Virus record (IMG/VR): IMGVR_UViG_3300046782_000421
Coordinates: 1-50,841 of that record
DNA length: 50,841 nucleotides
Source: a virus
Reading direction: 5' to 3' (one strand)
Below are positions 1-8,938 of the stretch, one piece after another. How positions within the stretch are numbered: the first letter of the stretch is position 1; each line of letters begins with the position of its first letter. Both the position numbers and the translations under genes were made by a program. Under the pieces are notes generated by a model. That model searched no databases. It was given only the letters and a program-made list of their open reading frames with translations, and was not told the DNA's origin.

Positions 1-2877
1 GCGAGCGACGCCAGCCTTAGTGCCAGTTACAACAGCGCCCACGCCGCTGGCCGCTTTATTGAGCGAAATCTGCGGCCACACGCCCGCTGTTGCAGTGAGG
101 TTTAGCACACCGCTAGAGTTGGTCTGGTTCAGCGTCACCGCGCCAGTTGCACGGTTAATAGTTAGCGGGTTGTCGATAAACGCGCCCGTGTTGTCAAATC
201 TGGCGAGGCCAAAATCAGAACCGACGTTGCCTGTGGCTTCAGCCCCAGAATCGCCAAAATTCATGCCCCAACGAGTCGAGCCAGCCATCTGGCCGTACAC
301 AGTTGAAGCTCGACCAGATGCGGGCTTGTTGAGGTATAAAGCGGCATCGGTAGCGGCTAAGGCATTTACCGTGTAACTCGCAGCAGCAACCCCCTGCGAA
401 AACGTGGCGATGCCAGAAGCGCGATTGATAGCAAACGGCGCGTCGATAAGAACCCCAGCATCAGTGTATCTTTGCAGACCATAATTTGATCCAGCATTGC
501 TGCCACTTTCGGCTGATGCATCTCCAAGCATTTCCTGCCATCTGGGGCTACCCGCCATCGAGCCGACGATGCGAGACGTGCCACCTGACGCGCTTTTACT
601 CAGAACAACCGCTGGGTTTACACCATTGGTGTAAGAAACTTCAGTCGCCGCCACATTGCCGAAAATGGTCAGGTTTTTACCGCTGTCGAAATAGGCATGT
701 TCAGTGACGCCATTACCGAAAGCTATTGGCTTGGAGCTTCCGCTGTTAAATTCGATATAGCCCATCTTGGTGCTGTCTACCTGACGGTAGATCTGCCAAG
801 CGGCGGTGCTCCAATCCGATCCCGCCGACTTGCGCTGGATTTCAGTGCGCAGCGACTCGCCATTGGTGTCGGTTGAACCCGGCGAGAAGACGATCTGCGA
901 GTTGCCCGCGACACTGCCGAGCGCCGTGCCGTTGATGACCACCGAGCCTGCCAAGGTGGGGCTGGTCGTGCCGACTGGATTGCCGGTGCCGTTGAGCGTC
1001 AAGCCGCCGAGGACGCCGCCATTGTTGTACTGGATCTGGCCGTTGGTGCCGCCAGCCGCCGCCGCGCCAGCCGCAACCGGCCCCCACGTCGAGCCGTTCC
1101 AGCCCATCAGGTTGCCGGTGGCAGGCGCGGTGGCGGCGAGCGGCCTGCCCTGAAGCTGGACGACCGTCATCGGGATGCTGGTGGTGCCAGATCCGGTGGC
1201 GTCGCCCGTATGGGTGATGGTCTGATTGCCGGTCAGATAAGCCTGCGCCTTGACAAAGGCGGTAGTCGCCAACGTCGTGTTGTTGGTGGCCGTCGCCTGC
1301 GTCACGCCAATGGTGCCAGTCGGCAACGATGGCGTCCCGGTGAACACCTGAGAATTGACCAGCGCATAGGGGTTCAGCAGCGTGGTGAAGCCGGCGCCCG
1401 ACACCGTGCCGGTCGCGGACAAATTGGTAAAGGCGCCCGTGCTGGGCGTGGTCGCGCCCACTGCCGTGTTATCGACATGGCCGAGCGTCGCCGGGTTGAT
1501 GGTGACCGTGCCGGTGCCGGTCGGTGAAAACGTGACGTTGGCGCTGGCTGGCGAGGCCGTCAGCGAGCCTGTAAACGTCGCCGCGCCATTGGCGCTCAAA
1601 GTGGTGAAGGCGCCCGTGCTGGGCGTCGTGGGGCCAATCGGGGTGCTGTTGATCGACGTCGCGGACAGCGTGGTAAACTTGCCGGTGCTGGGCGTCGTCG
1701 CGCCCACCGCCGTATTGTCGATGGAGCCAGCCGTCGCCGGGTTGATGATGACCGTGCCGGTGCCGGTGGGCGACAGAGTGACATTGGCGCTGGCTGGCGA
1801 GGCCGTCAGCGAGGATGTGAAGGTCGCCGCGCCGTTGGCCGCCAGCGTGGTGAAAGCGCCGCTGCTGCGCGTCGTCGCGCCAATCGCCGTGTTGTTGATG
1901 GCGCCGCCCGTGATCGCGACACTGTTGGCGTTCTGCGCCGCCATCGTGCCGAGGCCCAAGGCGGTGGTCGCCGCCCCGACGAAAGCCGTGGTCGCCAATT
2001 TGGTCGAGCTATCGCCAGGCGCCTGCGTCACGCCAATCGTGCCGGTCGGCAGCGAGGGCGTCCCCGTGAACACCTGAGAATTGATCAGGGCGTAAGGCCC
2101 CAGGGAAGCTGTGACTTGCGCCGCCGTCTGATAGCCGGCTGGGTTCGACGCCGCATAGCGCGAAGTATCGGAAGGGTGGACGTGATCGGCGCGCGCCCAC
2201 GTCGTCCCTACGCCAATCGCCACCGTCCCGTCCATCGAGGGATTGGTCGAGGAAGCAACAGGAACATTCGCCGTCAGCGCATAGGGCGCGAGCAGCGCGG
2301 TGAACCCCGCTCCGGACACCGTCCCCGACGCCGACAGATTAGTGAAGGCGCCGGTGCTAGGCGTGGTGGCCCCGACGGTCGTCCCGTTGATGGCGCCGCC
2401 GGTGATCGCCACACTATTGGCGTTCTGGGTGGACATCGTGCCGAGCGCGGACGCCACCTGGTAACCCTGGGCCTTAACGAAGGCGGTGGTCGCCAGCTTA
2501 GTCGAACTATCCGCCGCCGCCTGCGTGACGCCCGTGGCGCCTGTCGGCATCGAGGGCGTCCCCGTGAACGCCTGGCTGTCGATCAGGGCATAAGGCCCCA
2601 GCGCAGCCGCCGTCACATAATTCGCCGGATTCGACGCCGCATAGCGCGAGGTGTCGGTCGGGTGGATGTGATCGCCGCGCGAATAGGTCACCTCGACGCC
2701 CGCCGAGGCCCCGCCGTCCATCCCTGGCAGGGTGTCAGATGCTGTCGGAACTTGCGCGTCAGTGACAATTTGCGCAATCGTAGCGCGCACCGAGACGCCA
2801 GCCTGCACAAGCTCCAATTGCTCTGTGCCAGTCAGGGCGCCGGCGGCGGGCAGGTTCGGGATCTGGACATTGCTCAC
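1..2877 (-). CDS. Tail fibre / receptor-binding protein, partial (C-terminus beyond left edge)
   Basis: An open frame runs leftward from a GTG at 2877 to the window edge with no stop found in the stretches I read. The GTG overlaps the stop of the preceding gene (GTGA, 2874-2877). The first 40 residues (VQIPNLPAAGALTG, then a QAGVSVRAT segment) match the N-termini of the two upstream fibre genes, so this is a shared virion-attachment module. The middle is made of repeated units rich in GATTPSTGAFT and FTGTPSLPTGTIG phrases, typical of beta-structured phage fibres. Nearer the edge are modules of the type W-x-GD-AESGSN-GS-RF-DAG-I-R-G, also present in the 765-residue fibre. Role: host recognition at the virion surface. 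The end is outside the window, so a C-terminal chaperone domain cannot be judged. Confidence 0.8.
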   Translation of the reverse strand, partial: MSNVQIPNLPAAGALTGTEQLELVQAGVSVRATIAQIVTDAQVPTASDTLPGMDGGASAGVEVTYSRGDHIHPTDTSRYAASNPANYVTAAALGPYALIDSQAFTGTPSMPTGATGVTQAAADSSTKLATTAFVKAQGYQVASALGTMSTQNANSVAITGGAINGTTVGATTPSTGAFTNLSASGTVSGAGFTALLAPYALTANVPVASSTNPSMDGTVAIGVGTTWARADHVHPSDTSRYAASNPAGYQTAAQVTASLGPYALINSQVFTGTPSLPTGTIGVTQAPGDSSTKLATTAFVGAATTALGLGTMAAQNANSVAITGGAINNTAIGATTRSSGAFTTLAANGAATFTSSLTASPASANVTLSPTGTGTVIINPATAGSIDNTAVGATTPSTGKFTTLSATSINSTPIGPTTPSTGAFTTLSANGAATFTGSLTASPASANVTFSPTGTGTVTINPATLGHVDNTAVGATTPSTGAFTNLSATGTVSGAGFTTLLNPYALVNSQVFTGTPSLPTGTIGVTQATATNNTTLATTAFVKAQAYLTGNQTITHTGDATGSGTTSIPMTVVQLQGRPLAATAPATGNLMGWNGSTWGPVAAGAAAAGGTNGQIQYNNGGVLGGLTLNGTGNPVGTTSPTLAGSVVINGTALGSVAGNSQIVFSPGSTDTNGESLRTEIQRKSAGSDWSTAAWQIYRQVDSTKMGYIEFNSGSSKPIAFGNGVTEHAYFDSGKNLTIFGNVAATEVSYTNGVNPAVVLSKSASGGTSRIVGSMAGSPRWQEMLGDASAESGSNAGSNYGLQRYTDAGVLIDAPFAINRASGIATFSQGVAAASYTVNALAATDAALYLNKPASGRASTVYGQMAGSTRWGMNFGDSGAEATGNVGSDFGLARFDNTGAFIDNPLTINRATGAVTLNQTNSSGVLNLTATAGVWPQISLNKAASGVGAVVTGTKAGVAR

Positions 2878-3581
2878 GCCTGGATCTCCTCGATGACGAG
2901 GCAACTCTGAACCAGTCGGCCCACGTTGACAATGCAATCGACGCCGACGTCTGACGGGCCGATACAGAAGGAGAACATCTGCGGCGTCAGAACAGTCGGG
3001 ATGCACTCATAGTCGAACAGCAGCGGCGAATCGGCAAAGGCGCGCGCGACGCTCACCGCCTTCTCGCCGTTCACGAACATGCCGCCGTTGATCGCGCAAT
3101 CGTGGGCGGCGCCCACACACCAGACCTTGGCCCGCAGCCGCAGCCGGTTGCCGAGCGCCGACACGGCGGGCGCGAGCATCAGTTGCGGGTAGAAGTTCTT
3201 CTTCTGGAAGTCGGCCCCCAGAATGTAGCGTTCCTTGAACAAGTGCGTATTGTTGTCGTAGACGGACCACGAGCGGATGACAGCGCCAGACATCGGCGTG
3301 AAGGTCGGCCCGAACGGGCCAGGCTCACCCTGCCCTCCCCGTGGCCCCGGCGGGCCAGGCGGACCATCAGGCCCCGGCGGACCAGGCGGACCCGCGCCTC
3401 CCGGCGGCCCCTCCTTGCCATCCAGCACGAGGACGCCATTGGGGATCTCGCCCTCCAGCAGCCGCTTGCTGAAGTGCTTCACCGTGGCGCGATGGAGAGT
3501 GCCGCCCTGGACGACCTCGATATACTCCTCGCCTGAAAGGCCAATGGCGACAGGAAGGTTGAGGATGTCTGCGGCGCTCAT
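2874..3581 (-). CDS. Short collagen-like tail fibre / fibre-associated protein (235 aa)
   Basis: The start is the ATG at 3581, chosen because it overlaps the stop of the upstream fibre gene (ATGA) and gives MSAADILNLPVAIGLSGEEY, aligning with the N-termini of both neighbouring fibres. Residues about 60-85 are Gly-X-Y collagen-like repeats (GPPGPPGPDGPPGPPGPRGG). The remaining ~150 residues form a compact-looking domain containing CIGPSDVGVDCIVNVG. Collagen-like stalks in phage fibres normally trimerise. The C-terminal domain is not recognised and may be a receptor-binding head or a hub piece. Confidence 0.8.
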   Translation of the reverse strand: MSAADILNLPVAIGLSGEEYIEVVQGGTLHRATVKHFSKRLLEGEIPNGVLVLDGKEGPPGGAGPPGPPGPDGPPGPPGPRGGQGEPGPFGPTFTPMSGAVIRSWSVYDNNTHLFKERYILGADFQKKNFYPQLMLAPAVSALGNRLRLRAKVWCVGAAHDCAINGGMFVNGEKAVSVARAFADSPLLFDYECIPTVLTPQMFSFCIGPSDVGVDCIVNVGRLVQSCLVIEEIQA

Positions 3582-5875
3582 GCCCCCTCCAGGATTTTGA
3601 TGCGGGCGTCCTGGTCTTCGATGCGCGCCATTGCCTCTTGCAGCGTCTTGGTCAACGCCGCGATCACTGTCCACGGGTTGGGCGTCTGAATGTGATTAGG
3701 GATGTCCTTGACGCCGCTCGCTGCATCTTCGATCAGCACCGCCTGAAGCTCGTGCGCAAGAAAGCCCCAGCGTTCCTTTTCATCGCCTATGACCAGCGGC
3801 ACGGCCTCGTCCACCGTGTTCCTGAAACCTTCTGGCGAGAAATCCTTGAGGCTGTATTTGATCGGGTTCAGGTTCTTGACGCGGTCCCACACCGACATCA
3901 GCGGCGCGACGTTCTCCTTGACGCGGTAGTCGGAAATATATTGGACGTAGCCGACGAAGGTGCCGCCGACATACTGGTTCATGTGGGCGCCATCCCAGAA
4001 CTGGCACACATTCTGTCCAGCCGCGCCGCCTGATCCTTGACGACCGACGATGCCTTGAGCGCCATCAACCGAGCCAGAGGCCCCCATGTTTCCAGCGCAA
4101 TTAACATTTCCAGCCGAATACAGATAAGTTCCCTGAACAGTCTGCCCGTTCACAGTTCCAGATGAAGTTACGTAAGCTCCCGAAACTGTGCTGGTTGCCG
4201 TAACATTTCCGCCAGTGATGGTGCCAGCGGCATTTACGTTATTAGCACACTGAACAGTTTGAGCAGTGAGGTATATGGCGTTTAGCGGAACTTCCACCGT
4301 GTAGCCAGAATCAACGCCACGAATGTGAAAATCACGGTACTGACCGCCATTGAATGACGCATCAGACAGCGTAAGCGTATTTGGTTGAACACCAGTGACC
4401 CACCTGTAATCGCTGCTGTTAGAATTAATCGTACCGCAATTCAGAGCGTTAATATTTGACGCCCCATTTACGCTAAAATTTCCACTTACGCCCGTAGTGG
4501 CGCCAATCAGACTAAGAGCGCCAGCACCCGCCGACGCCGTGCCTCCAGCGGATATGATGCGGCAATCATAATCAGTGCTGCTCGCACCGGAGTGAAAGTC
4601 GATGAAAGCCGCCGCATTCTGCCCCGGCCTGCCGAGTTCTATGGAATCGCCGGCGATAGCCGTACCTGTGCCAACCCTAAATCCAGTAGCGTAAACTTGC
4701 TGTGAGAATGTAGCGACGCCGCTGGAACGACTGATGGCGAGTGAGGTGTCGAGGTATGCCCCGGCATCGTTGAAACGGTATAGGCCAAAATCAGATCCGA
4801 CGTTGCTGCCGCTTTCGGCGGCGCTGTCGCCAACCGTCACTTGCCAGCGCGCCTTGCCGTTCATAGCCCCGTATAACGCGCACACGCTTCCACTAGCTGG
4901 CTTATTCAACCACACATTGGCGTTCGCGCCGCTTGCCGAGAGTTGCCCGCCGTTGCTGTAGACATTCCCACCTAGCGTAAGATTGTGAACCAGCGTCGTG
5001 TCGCCATTGGAGCGAGTGATGCTGATCGGGTTGTCCACCCACGCGCCCGCATCGGTGAAGCGAGCAAGAGAAAAATTAGATCCTGCGTTGCTGCCGCTTT
5101 CCGCCACATTGTCGCCAAGGCTCAATTGCCAGCGCAGGGCGCCGCCAGTCTCGGCATAGATGGCGCTGGTGTTTCCCACTGTTTTATTGAGGGTTACGCT
5201 CGCTCCCGTGCCAGATCCAACTCCAGTCACGGTGACATCGGTGATGTGGCTGACGCCGGTTGAACCAGTCGTGCCGAGCGGAACGCCCGTGCCGTTCGTG
5301 GATATGCCGCCGAAAGCGCCTGCATTGTTATACTGAAGCTGGCCGTTGAGGCCGCCGGGGGTCGTGACTGTTCCCCCGCCGCCAGTGCCTGGAGGAATCG
5401 CCCAAGTCTGATCCGCGCACAAGAATTTGGTCGATCCGCCGCCTGACGCCGGAACAATGCCCGCGACAGTGCTGCTGAACTGGGGGAGCGTCGTCGCCGT
5501 GGCGTAGGGGCCGAAATTCACGCCATTGGTCTTGGTGATCGTGATGGCGCCGGTCGAGGCGACCAGAGTGCCATCGCCGCTCATCGTGAAGCCGGCGAAG
5601 CCGCCCGCGCCGTTGTTGTACTGGATCTGATTGGCGGCGCCGCCAGGATTGCCGGCAGTGCCTGGCGGGCCTTGCGGACCTGGAACCGTGCTGGCTGGCC
5701 CAGGAGGGCCGACAGGCCCAGGAGGCCCAGGCGGGCCTTCTTCTCCCACCGCAGCCAGTTGCGCCATCTGCTTGGTGGTGGCGCGCACCGAAACGCCGGC
5801 CTGCACGATTTCGAGCGATTCGTCGCCTGACAGCGCAACGGCGACGGGGAGATTGGGGATCTGGATGTTTGCCAT
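3578..5875 (-). CDS. Tail fibre with C-terminal S74 intramolecular chaperone (765 aa)
   Basis: Layout: shared N-terminal module (MANIQIPNLPVAVALSG), a collagen-like Gly-Pro stretch at about 50-75, beta-rich repeats including two ESGSN-containing modules, and a C-terminal peptidase S74 / endosialidase chaperone domain from about residue 640. In that domain I see SDYRVKENV (Ser648 and Lys653, the conserved Ser/Lys pair of the family), then RWGFLAHELQ and a terminal coiled coil. In characterised members the chaperone trimerises the fibre and then cuts itself off at the conserved Ser; here that is inferred. The ATG at 5875 overlaps the upstream stop by one base. Confidence 0.9.
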   Translation of the reverse strand: MANIQIPNLPVAVALSGDESLEIVQAGVSVRATTKQMAQLAAVGEEGPPGPPGPVGPPGPASTVPGPQGPPGTAGNPGGAANQIQYNNGAGGFAGFTMSGDGTLVASTGAITITKTNGVNFGPYATATTLPQFSSTVAGIVPASGGGSTKFLCADQTWAIPPGTGGGGTVTTPGGLNGQLQYNNAGAFGGISTNGTGVPLGTTGSTGVSHITDVTVTGVGSGTGASVTLNKTVGNTSAIYAETGGALRWQLSLGDNVAESGSNAGSNFSLARFTDAGAWVDNPISITRSNGDTTLVHNLTLGGNVYSNGGQLSASGANANVWLNKPASGSVCALYGAMNGKARWQVTVGDSAAESGSNVGSDFGLYRFNDAGAYLDTSLAISRSSGVATFSQQVYATGFRVGTGTAIAGDSIELGRPGQNAAAFIDFHSGASSTDYDCRIISAGGTASAGAGALSLIGATTGVSGNFSVNGASNINALNCGTINSNSSDYRWVTGVQPNTLTLSDASFNGGQYRDFHIRGVDSGYTVEVPLNAIYLTAQTVQCANNVNAAGTITGGNVTATSTVSGAYVTSSGTVNGQTVQGTYLYSAGNVNCAGNMGASGSVDGAQGIVGRQGSGGAAGQNVCQFWDGAHMNQYVGGTFVGYVQYISDYRVKENVAPLMSVWDRVKNLNPIKYSLKDFSPEGFRNTVDEAVPLVIGDEKERWGFLAHELQAVLIEDAASGVKDIPNHIQTPNPWTVIAALTKTLQEAMARIEDQDARIKILEGA

Positions 5876-6423
5876 TATTTGAGCGGCCCCGTGTTTGGAA
5901 CATCCACGTTGCGGTAAGGCAGACCCGGATCATCGTTGCCAGGCGCATTCGGATCGGTGCCGGGCTGCTGGTTCAGAGTGCCGTTGGGTGCGCCGGTTTG
6001 CTGGGTGACGCGGGTGTCGTTAACTTGCGTGGTGCGCGTCGTCCCTGCGGGCTGGGTAGGCTGACCGCTCGCCGTGGGCGGCGGATTGAGATCCGGAACC
6101 GGAATGCCGGTCTTGCCGTCTGGCACGTAGCGATTGGTCGTCACGCGCACGTTCGCCTCCGCTACGCGATATTCCTGCGGGCGCGGGTTGCTGATCGGCA
6201 TCGGATCGGCGGGAATGACGATGGCGCGAAGCTGCTGCTGTGGCGTATCGAGGCAATTGTTGCAGACCAAGATCTGCTTGTTGACTGTCGTCGCGCCGGC
6301 CCAGTCGAACTGGAATTGAAGATCGACGTGATTATAGACGAAGCCGCATCGGTCGCAGATCGCCGCCGCCTGCGGATTGCGGGAATTGATCCTGGCTCGA
6401 CCGAGCTTCGATGCGTAGCCCAC
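5875..6423 (-). CDS. Zinc-ribbon-like phage protein, virion region (182 aa)
   Basis: Starts at a GTG (6423) with GAGGAG six bases upstream. CDRC (residues 23-26) and CNNC (55-58) make a likely four-Cys zinc site. The C-terminal ~70 residues are Pro/Thr/Gln/Asn-rich and look disordered. It lies between the gp4-like connector and the first fibre gene, so a structural or assembly role is likely. No precise function is recognised. Confidence 0.7.
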   Translation of the reverse strand: MGYASKLGRARINSRNPQAAAICDRCGFVYNHVDLQFQFDWAGATTVNKQILVCNNCLDTPQQQLRAIVIPADPMPISNPRPQEYRVAEANVRVTTNRYVPDGKTGIPVPDLNPPPTASGQPTQPAGTTRTTQVNDTRVTQQTGAPNGTLNQQPGTDPNAPGNDDPGLPYRNVDVPNTGPLK

Positions 6424-6433
6424 GGCTCACTCC

Positions 6434-7117
6434 TCAATTCCTGAAGTAGCCGCCGATCTGCGGGCTGATGTATTGCTGGGCGGTTTCGACGCCGCTGCGC
6501 GAGGCGGTATCATAGGCCTTTTCGGCAATGGGCGAAAGAAAGGCCAGGCGCTCTGGCGCCCAGGACATCGCCAGCTTCTCGGCCAGGCCGGTAGCGAAGG
6601 CGTAAAGCCACTCTGGCGGGACGGGAGGCTGCTGATCGTTGGTGAAATTCGAGGACATCGACTGCGTCAGATAGTGGTAGGTCAGGACGTAACCGTCGCG
6701 ATCCGGCACCGGCCAGATGTGAATGCCGCCGCGCCCTGGAAGCTGGCGGTCCATCCAGAACACGCTTGGGACGCCCTGCTGGTTCTTGTTGGGGTAGCTC
6801 GCATATTCGGTGCGGCTGACCGGCATCATGATGCGATCCCTGCCATCGACCGTCACGAAGGTGTCGAGCATGACGATGGCCTCGTTCGGCACATCGTAGA
6901 TCCCGACATCCTGGCCCAGGATGATCGAGATCTGGGAAACCTGCCAGAGATTAACGCCCTTGGTTGACCAGTCGGCCAGGAGGAGATTGGCCGCGATATA
7001 GGCGTCGGCCATATGCTCCTGGAGAATCGCGGTGCGCCTGATGCCGCACAGACCGAACGCATAGAGGGTGACGTCGCTAAGTCCCAGGGCGAAGTTGAAC
7101 TTGTCGCTGTAAGTCAT
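6434..7117 (-). CDS. P22 gp4-like tail accessory factor (head-tail connector), 227 aa
   Basis: The ATG at 7117 has AGGGGG five bases upstream. The protein shows the family pattern: an N-terminal helix pair ending in ANLLLADWSTKG, a YDVPNEAIVM segment, RTEYASYPNKNQQGVPSVFW, a WPVP turn (HIWPVPDRDGYVLTYHY) and PPEWLYAFATGLAEKLA. In P22 this protein binds under the portal, plugs the packaged DNA and receives the tail hub. Its position between capsid genes and fibres, and the large portal elsewhere, fit that role. The family assignment is from pattern recall, not a search. Confidence 0.65.
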   Translation of the reverse strand: MTYSDKFNFALGLSDVTLYAFGLCGIRRTAILQEHMADAYIAANLLLADWSTKGVNLWQVSQISIILGQDVGIYDVPNEAIVMLDTFVTVDGRDRIMMPVSRTEYASYPNKNQQGVPSVFWMDRQLPGRGGIHIWPVPDRDGYVLTYHYLTQSMSSNFTNDQQPPVPPEWLYAFATGLAEKLAMSWAPERLAFLSPIAEKAYDTASRSGVETAQQYISPQIGGYFRN

Positions 7118-7140
7118 GCGAACCCCCTACGATGGGGCAG

Positions 7141-7527
7141 CTACACCACCTTGATCGTGATGACCGCGCGCCCTGACCCGACGACATTATCAGCTTCGAC
7201 CGTCAAGCGATACTCGCGCCTGCGGAGGTGCAAAACGCCGAGGCGCGTGACGTGAAGCTCGCCTGCTTTATTGATGCTGAAATAGCCGCCGGCGACGGGC
7301 GGCTCAATCGAGACGATGGTGAACTTGTCGGCAATATCACCCCAGTTCCGCGCCTGGCCGATCTTCTCGTCTATGGAAACAGGAAGGTTGACGGTCAGGG
7401 TTTGATCGCGGAGCAGCGGTGCGTCGAGCGGCCCCAAACCGATACTGCCGCCGAGGCCTCCAGGCTTGGCTAGTCCAGGATGGGAGGCCAGCTTGTTGTG
7501 GCCGTTTGATAGGCCGGGGGGAGGCAT
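7141..7527 (-). CDS. Putative structural protein with cadherin/Ig-like C-terminal fold (128 aa)
   Basis: The ATG at 7527 shares one base with the upstream stop (TGATG), so the two genes are translationally coupled. The first ~40 residues are Gly/Pro-rich. The rest resembles a beta-sandwich repeat (FTIVSIEPPVAGGYFSINKAGEL, ending in AVITIKVV), as in cadherin-like or dystroglycan-like domains. This may be a decoration or surface-adhesion domain. The exact role is unknown. Confidence 0.65.
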   Translation of the reverse strand: MPPPGLSNGHNKLASHPGLAKPGGLGGSIGLGPLDAPLLRDQTLTVNLPVSIDEKIGQARNWGDIADKFTIVSIEPPVAGGYFSINKAGELHVTRLGVLHLRRREYRLTVEADNVVGSGRAVITIKVV

Positions 7528-8192
7528 CAGTAATCAGCCCCGCCAGCTTGACAGAAAGTTGCCGTCGCCGTTCCGGCGCCGCTGTTGAGCAGGAGGCGCG
7601 CGAAGACTGGTTTGAAGGCGTAGTTGCCCTGCAACACCGCGCCAGTGGCCATGGCGGCGGCGACCAAAGTGGCGTCGGGATGCGGCGCCCAACTCACGTT
7701 GGCGGGCGCAACCGGATTGGTCGGGCTGTTGGGATCGTCGAGGGTCTGCTGGATCGAAATATTGGTGGCCCCAGCCGAATTGATCTGGATCGCAACCCCC
7801 GGATCGCCGGAATCGTCGAAGCGCACCCACGCCGAGGACGTGATCGCCGGGCTGGAATTGGTGCCGACAATCACACTTCCCGCGCTCGTCACTGAACTGG
7901 TGATCGAGGTGACTGTCTTGTAGTTTTTGGTGGTGACGACCGTGCTGTTATTGCCGCCGACGAGAGTTTCGCTCTGGGCGGCGCCAAAGGCGTCGGTGCC
8001 GTTGATCGTGAATGTGGTGGCGACATTGCTGCCGGTCGAGGTGAAAGCAAGCTGGCGCGCCTGGTCAAGGACGACCGGATATGAAGTCAGGACCAGAGCG
8101 CCGCCGGGAGCCGCCGGCGGCACTTGTGACGCGCAAACAGCCGTCGTATTGGCGGCGGCCAGAGGCGCAGCGGAGACGGTGACTGGCCGCAT
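7527..8192 (-). CDS. Virion structural protein, beta-rich (221 aa)
   Basis: The ATG at 8192 follows AAGGA. The sequence is rich in Ser, Thr, Val and Ala with alternating strands (TTFTINGTDAFG, SVIVGTNSSPAITSSAWVRFDDSG), as in decoration or tail-associated phage proteins. It sits in the capsid-connector gene run and is coupled by TGATG to the following gene. I do not recognise a named family. Confidence 0.65.
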   Translation of the reverse strand: MRPVTVSAAPLAAANTTAVCASQVPPAAPGGALVLTSYPVVLDQARQLAFTSTGSNVATTFTINGTDAFGAAQSETLVGGNNSTVVTTKNYKTVTSITSSVTSAGSVIVGTNSSPAITSSAWVRFDDSGDPGVAIQINSAGATNISIQQTLDDPNSPTNPVAPANVSWAPHPDATLVAAAMATGAVLQGNYAFKPVFARLLLNSGAGTATATFCQAGGADY

Positions 8193-8196
8193 GGCG

Positions 8197-8439
8197 TCAA
8201 TCCTTCTTCGACATCAGCTTCCGCCCAGGCGCATGCGTACCCGCAGCGGCTGACGAGAACAGGTGGCTCTCGCAGGCGCCGCCGCTCTTGCGAGCCGCTC
8301 GACCACCGTGCGAGTGAGCAGACGCGCCAACCGGCCCGCCTACACGCTTTTTCTTGCCGCCCTTCTCTTCAGCCTCTTCCTTAACATCCTCGTTGCCGCC
8401 GCCGAAAGCAGGCTTCTTGCCCTTCTCAAACTTGCCCAT
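8197..8439 (-). CDS. Small basic protein with HGGRAARKSGGA motif (80 aa)
   Basis: The start is taken at the ATG at 8439 (MGKFEKGKKPAFGGGNED); the frame upstream overlaps the preceding gene and lacks coding character. The protein is Lys/Gly-rich. It shares an HGGR-ARK-GG motif with the 426-residue Gly/Pro/Lys protein at 13808-15088 (FKHGGRVARKGGG), which suggests a common binding function in the virion, perhaps to DNA or to another structural protein. Not otherwise recognised. Confidence 0.6.
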   Translation of the reverse strand: MGKFEKGKKPAFGGGNEDVKEEAEEKGGKKKRVGGPVGASAHSHGGRAARKSGGACESHLFSSAAAGTHAPGRKLMSKKD

Positions 8440-8449
8440 CGAAGCCCCC

Positions 8450-8914
8450 TCAAGGTGACGGATTTTGGATGTAGTGGACGGACACCAGCGCGGCGCCGGC
8501 ACTCGGAGCGCCCGCGCCCGTGACGATCTGGATGTTGAGCGCCGACGGATTTGGCGCGGGAACGCCAAGCAGCGTGTATCCGCGCTGGGCGGCGATGTTC
8601 GCCGCCGACTGCGTCATGGCCGGGAACGGCGCCGCCGCCTTCAGATCGGTCGCGCCGACGAGCGAGGCCTTGTTCGTAGTGGTGTCGGTGCCGATAGTGA
8701 GCACCGCCGTGGCGGGGCCAACCCACGATGTCAGCAAGGCGACTTCAAACCCCATGATGGTGGAGCCAGCCGGAATGTTGAGCGGGAAGTTGAGCGTCGA
8801 AGACGCAGGCGTCTGCGCAAACGTAATCATGGTGTCTTGATACAATTCAAGCTCACCCTGAGAAACAGCGGGGTCGCCTACGATAACCGGCCCCGTGAAG
8901 TGTGTCGCACCCAT
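8450..8914 (-). CDS. Putative capsid-associated structural protein (154 aa)
   Basis: The ATG at 8914 lies just downstream of the major capsid gene in transcription order. A beta-rich sequence (STIMGFEVALLTSWVGPATA, SALNIQIVTGAG, ALVSVHYIQNPSP) with no charged coiled coil suggests a decoration or head-fibre type protein. The assignment rests on position and composition only. Confidence 0.65.
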   Translation of the reverse strand: MGATHFTGPVIVGDPAVSQGELELYQDTMITFAQTPASSTLNFPLNIPAGSTIMGFEVALLTSWVGPATAVLTIGTDTTTNKASLVGATDLKAAAPFPAMTQSAANIAAQRGYTLLGVPAPNPSALNIQIVTGAGAPSAGAALVSVHYIQNPSP

Positions 8915-8938
8915 GTGCTTTCTCCTTCTGAGCCAGTA

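Noticed and set aside
2116-2910. Plus-strand Arg-rich frame of 264 codons
   Set aside because: Shadow of the repeated Gly/Thr/Pro codons of the tail fibre on the minus strand.
1-5875. Possible diversity-generating retroelement acting on the fibre paralogues
   Set aside because: No reverse transcriptase or template repeat is visible in the window. Similarity is confined to the N-terminal module and fibre repeats.
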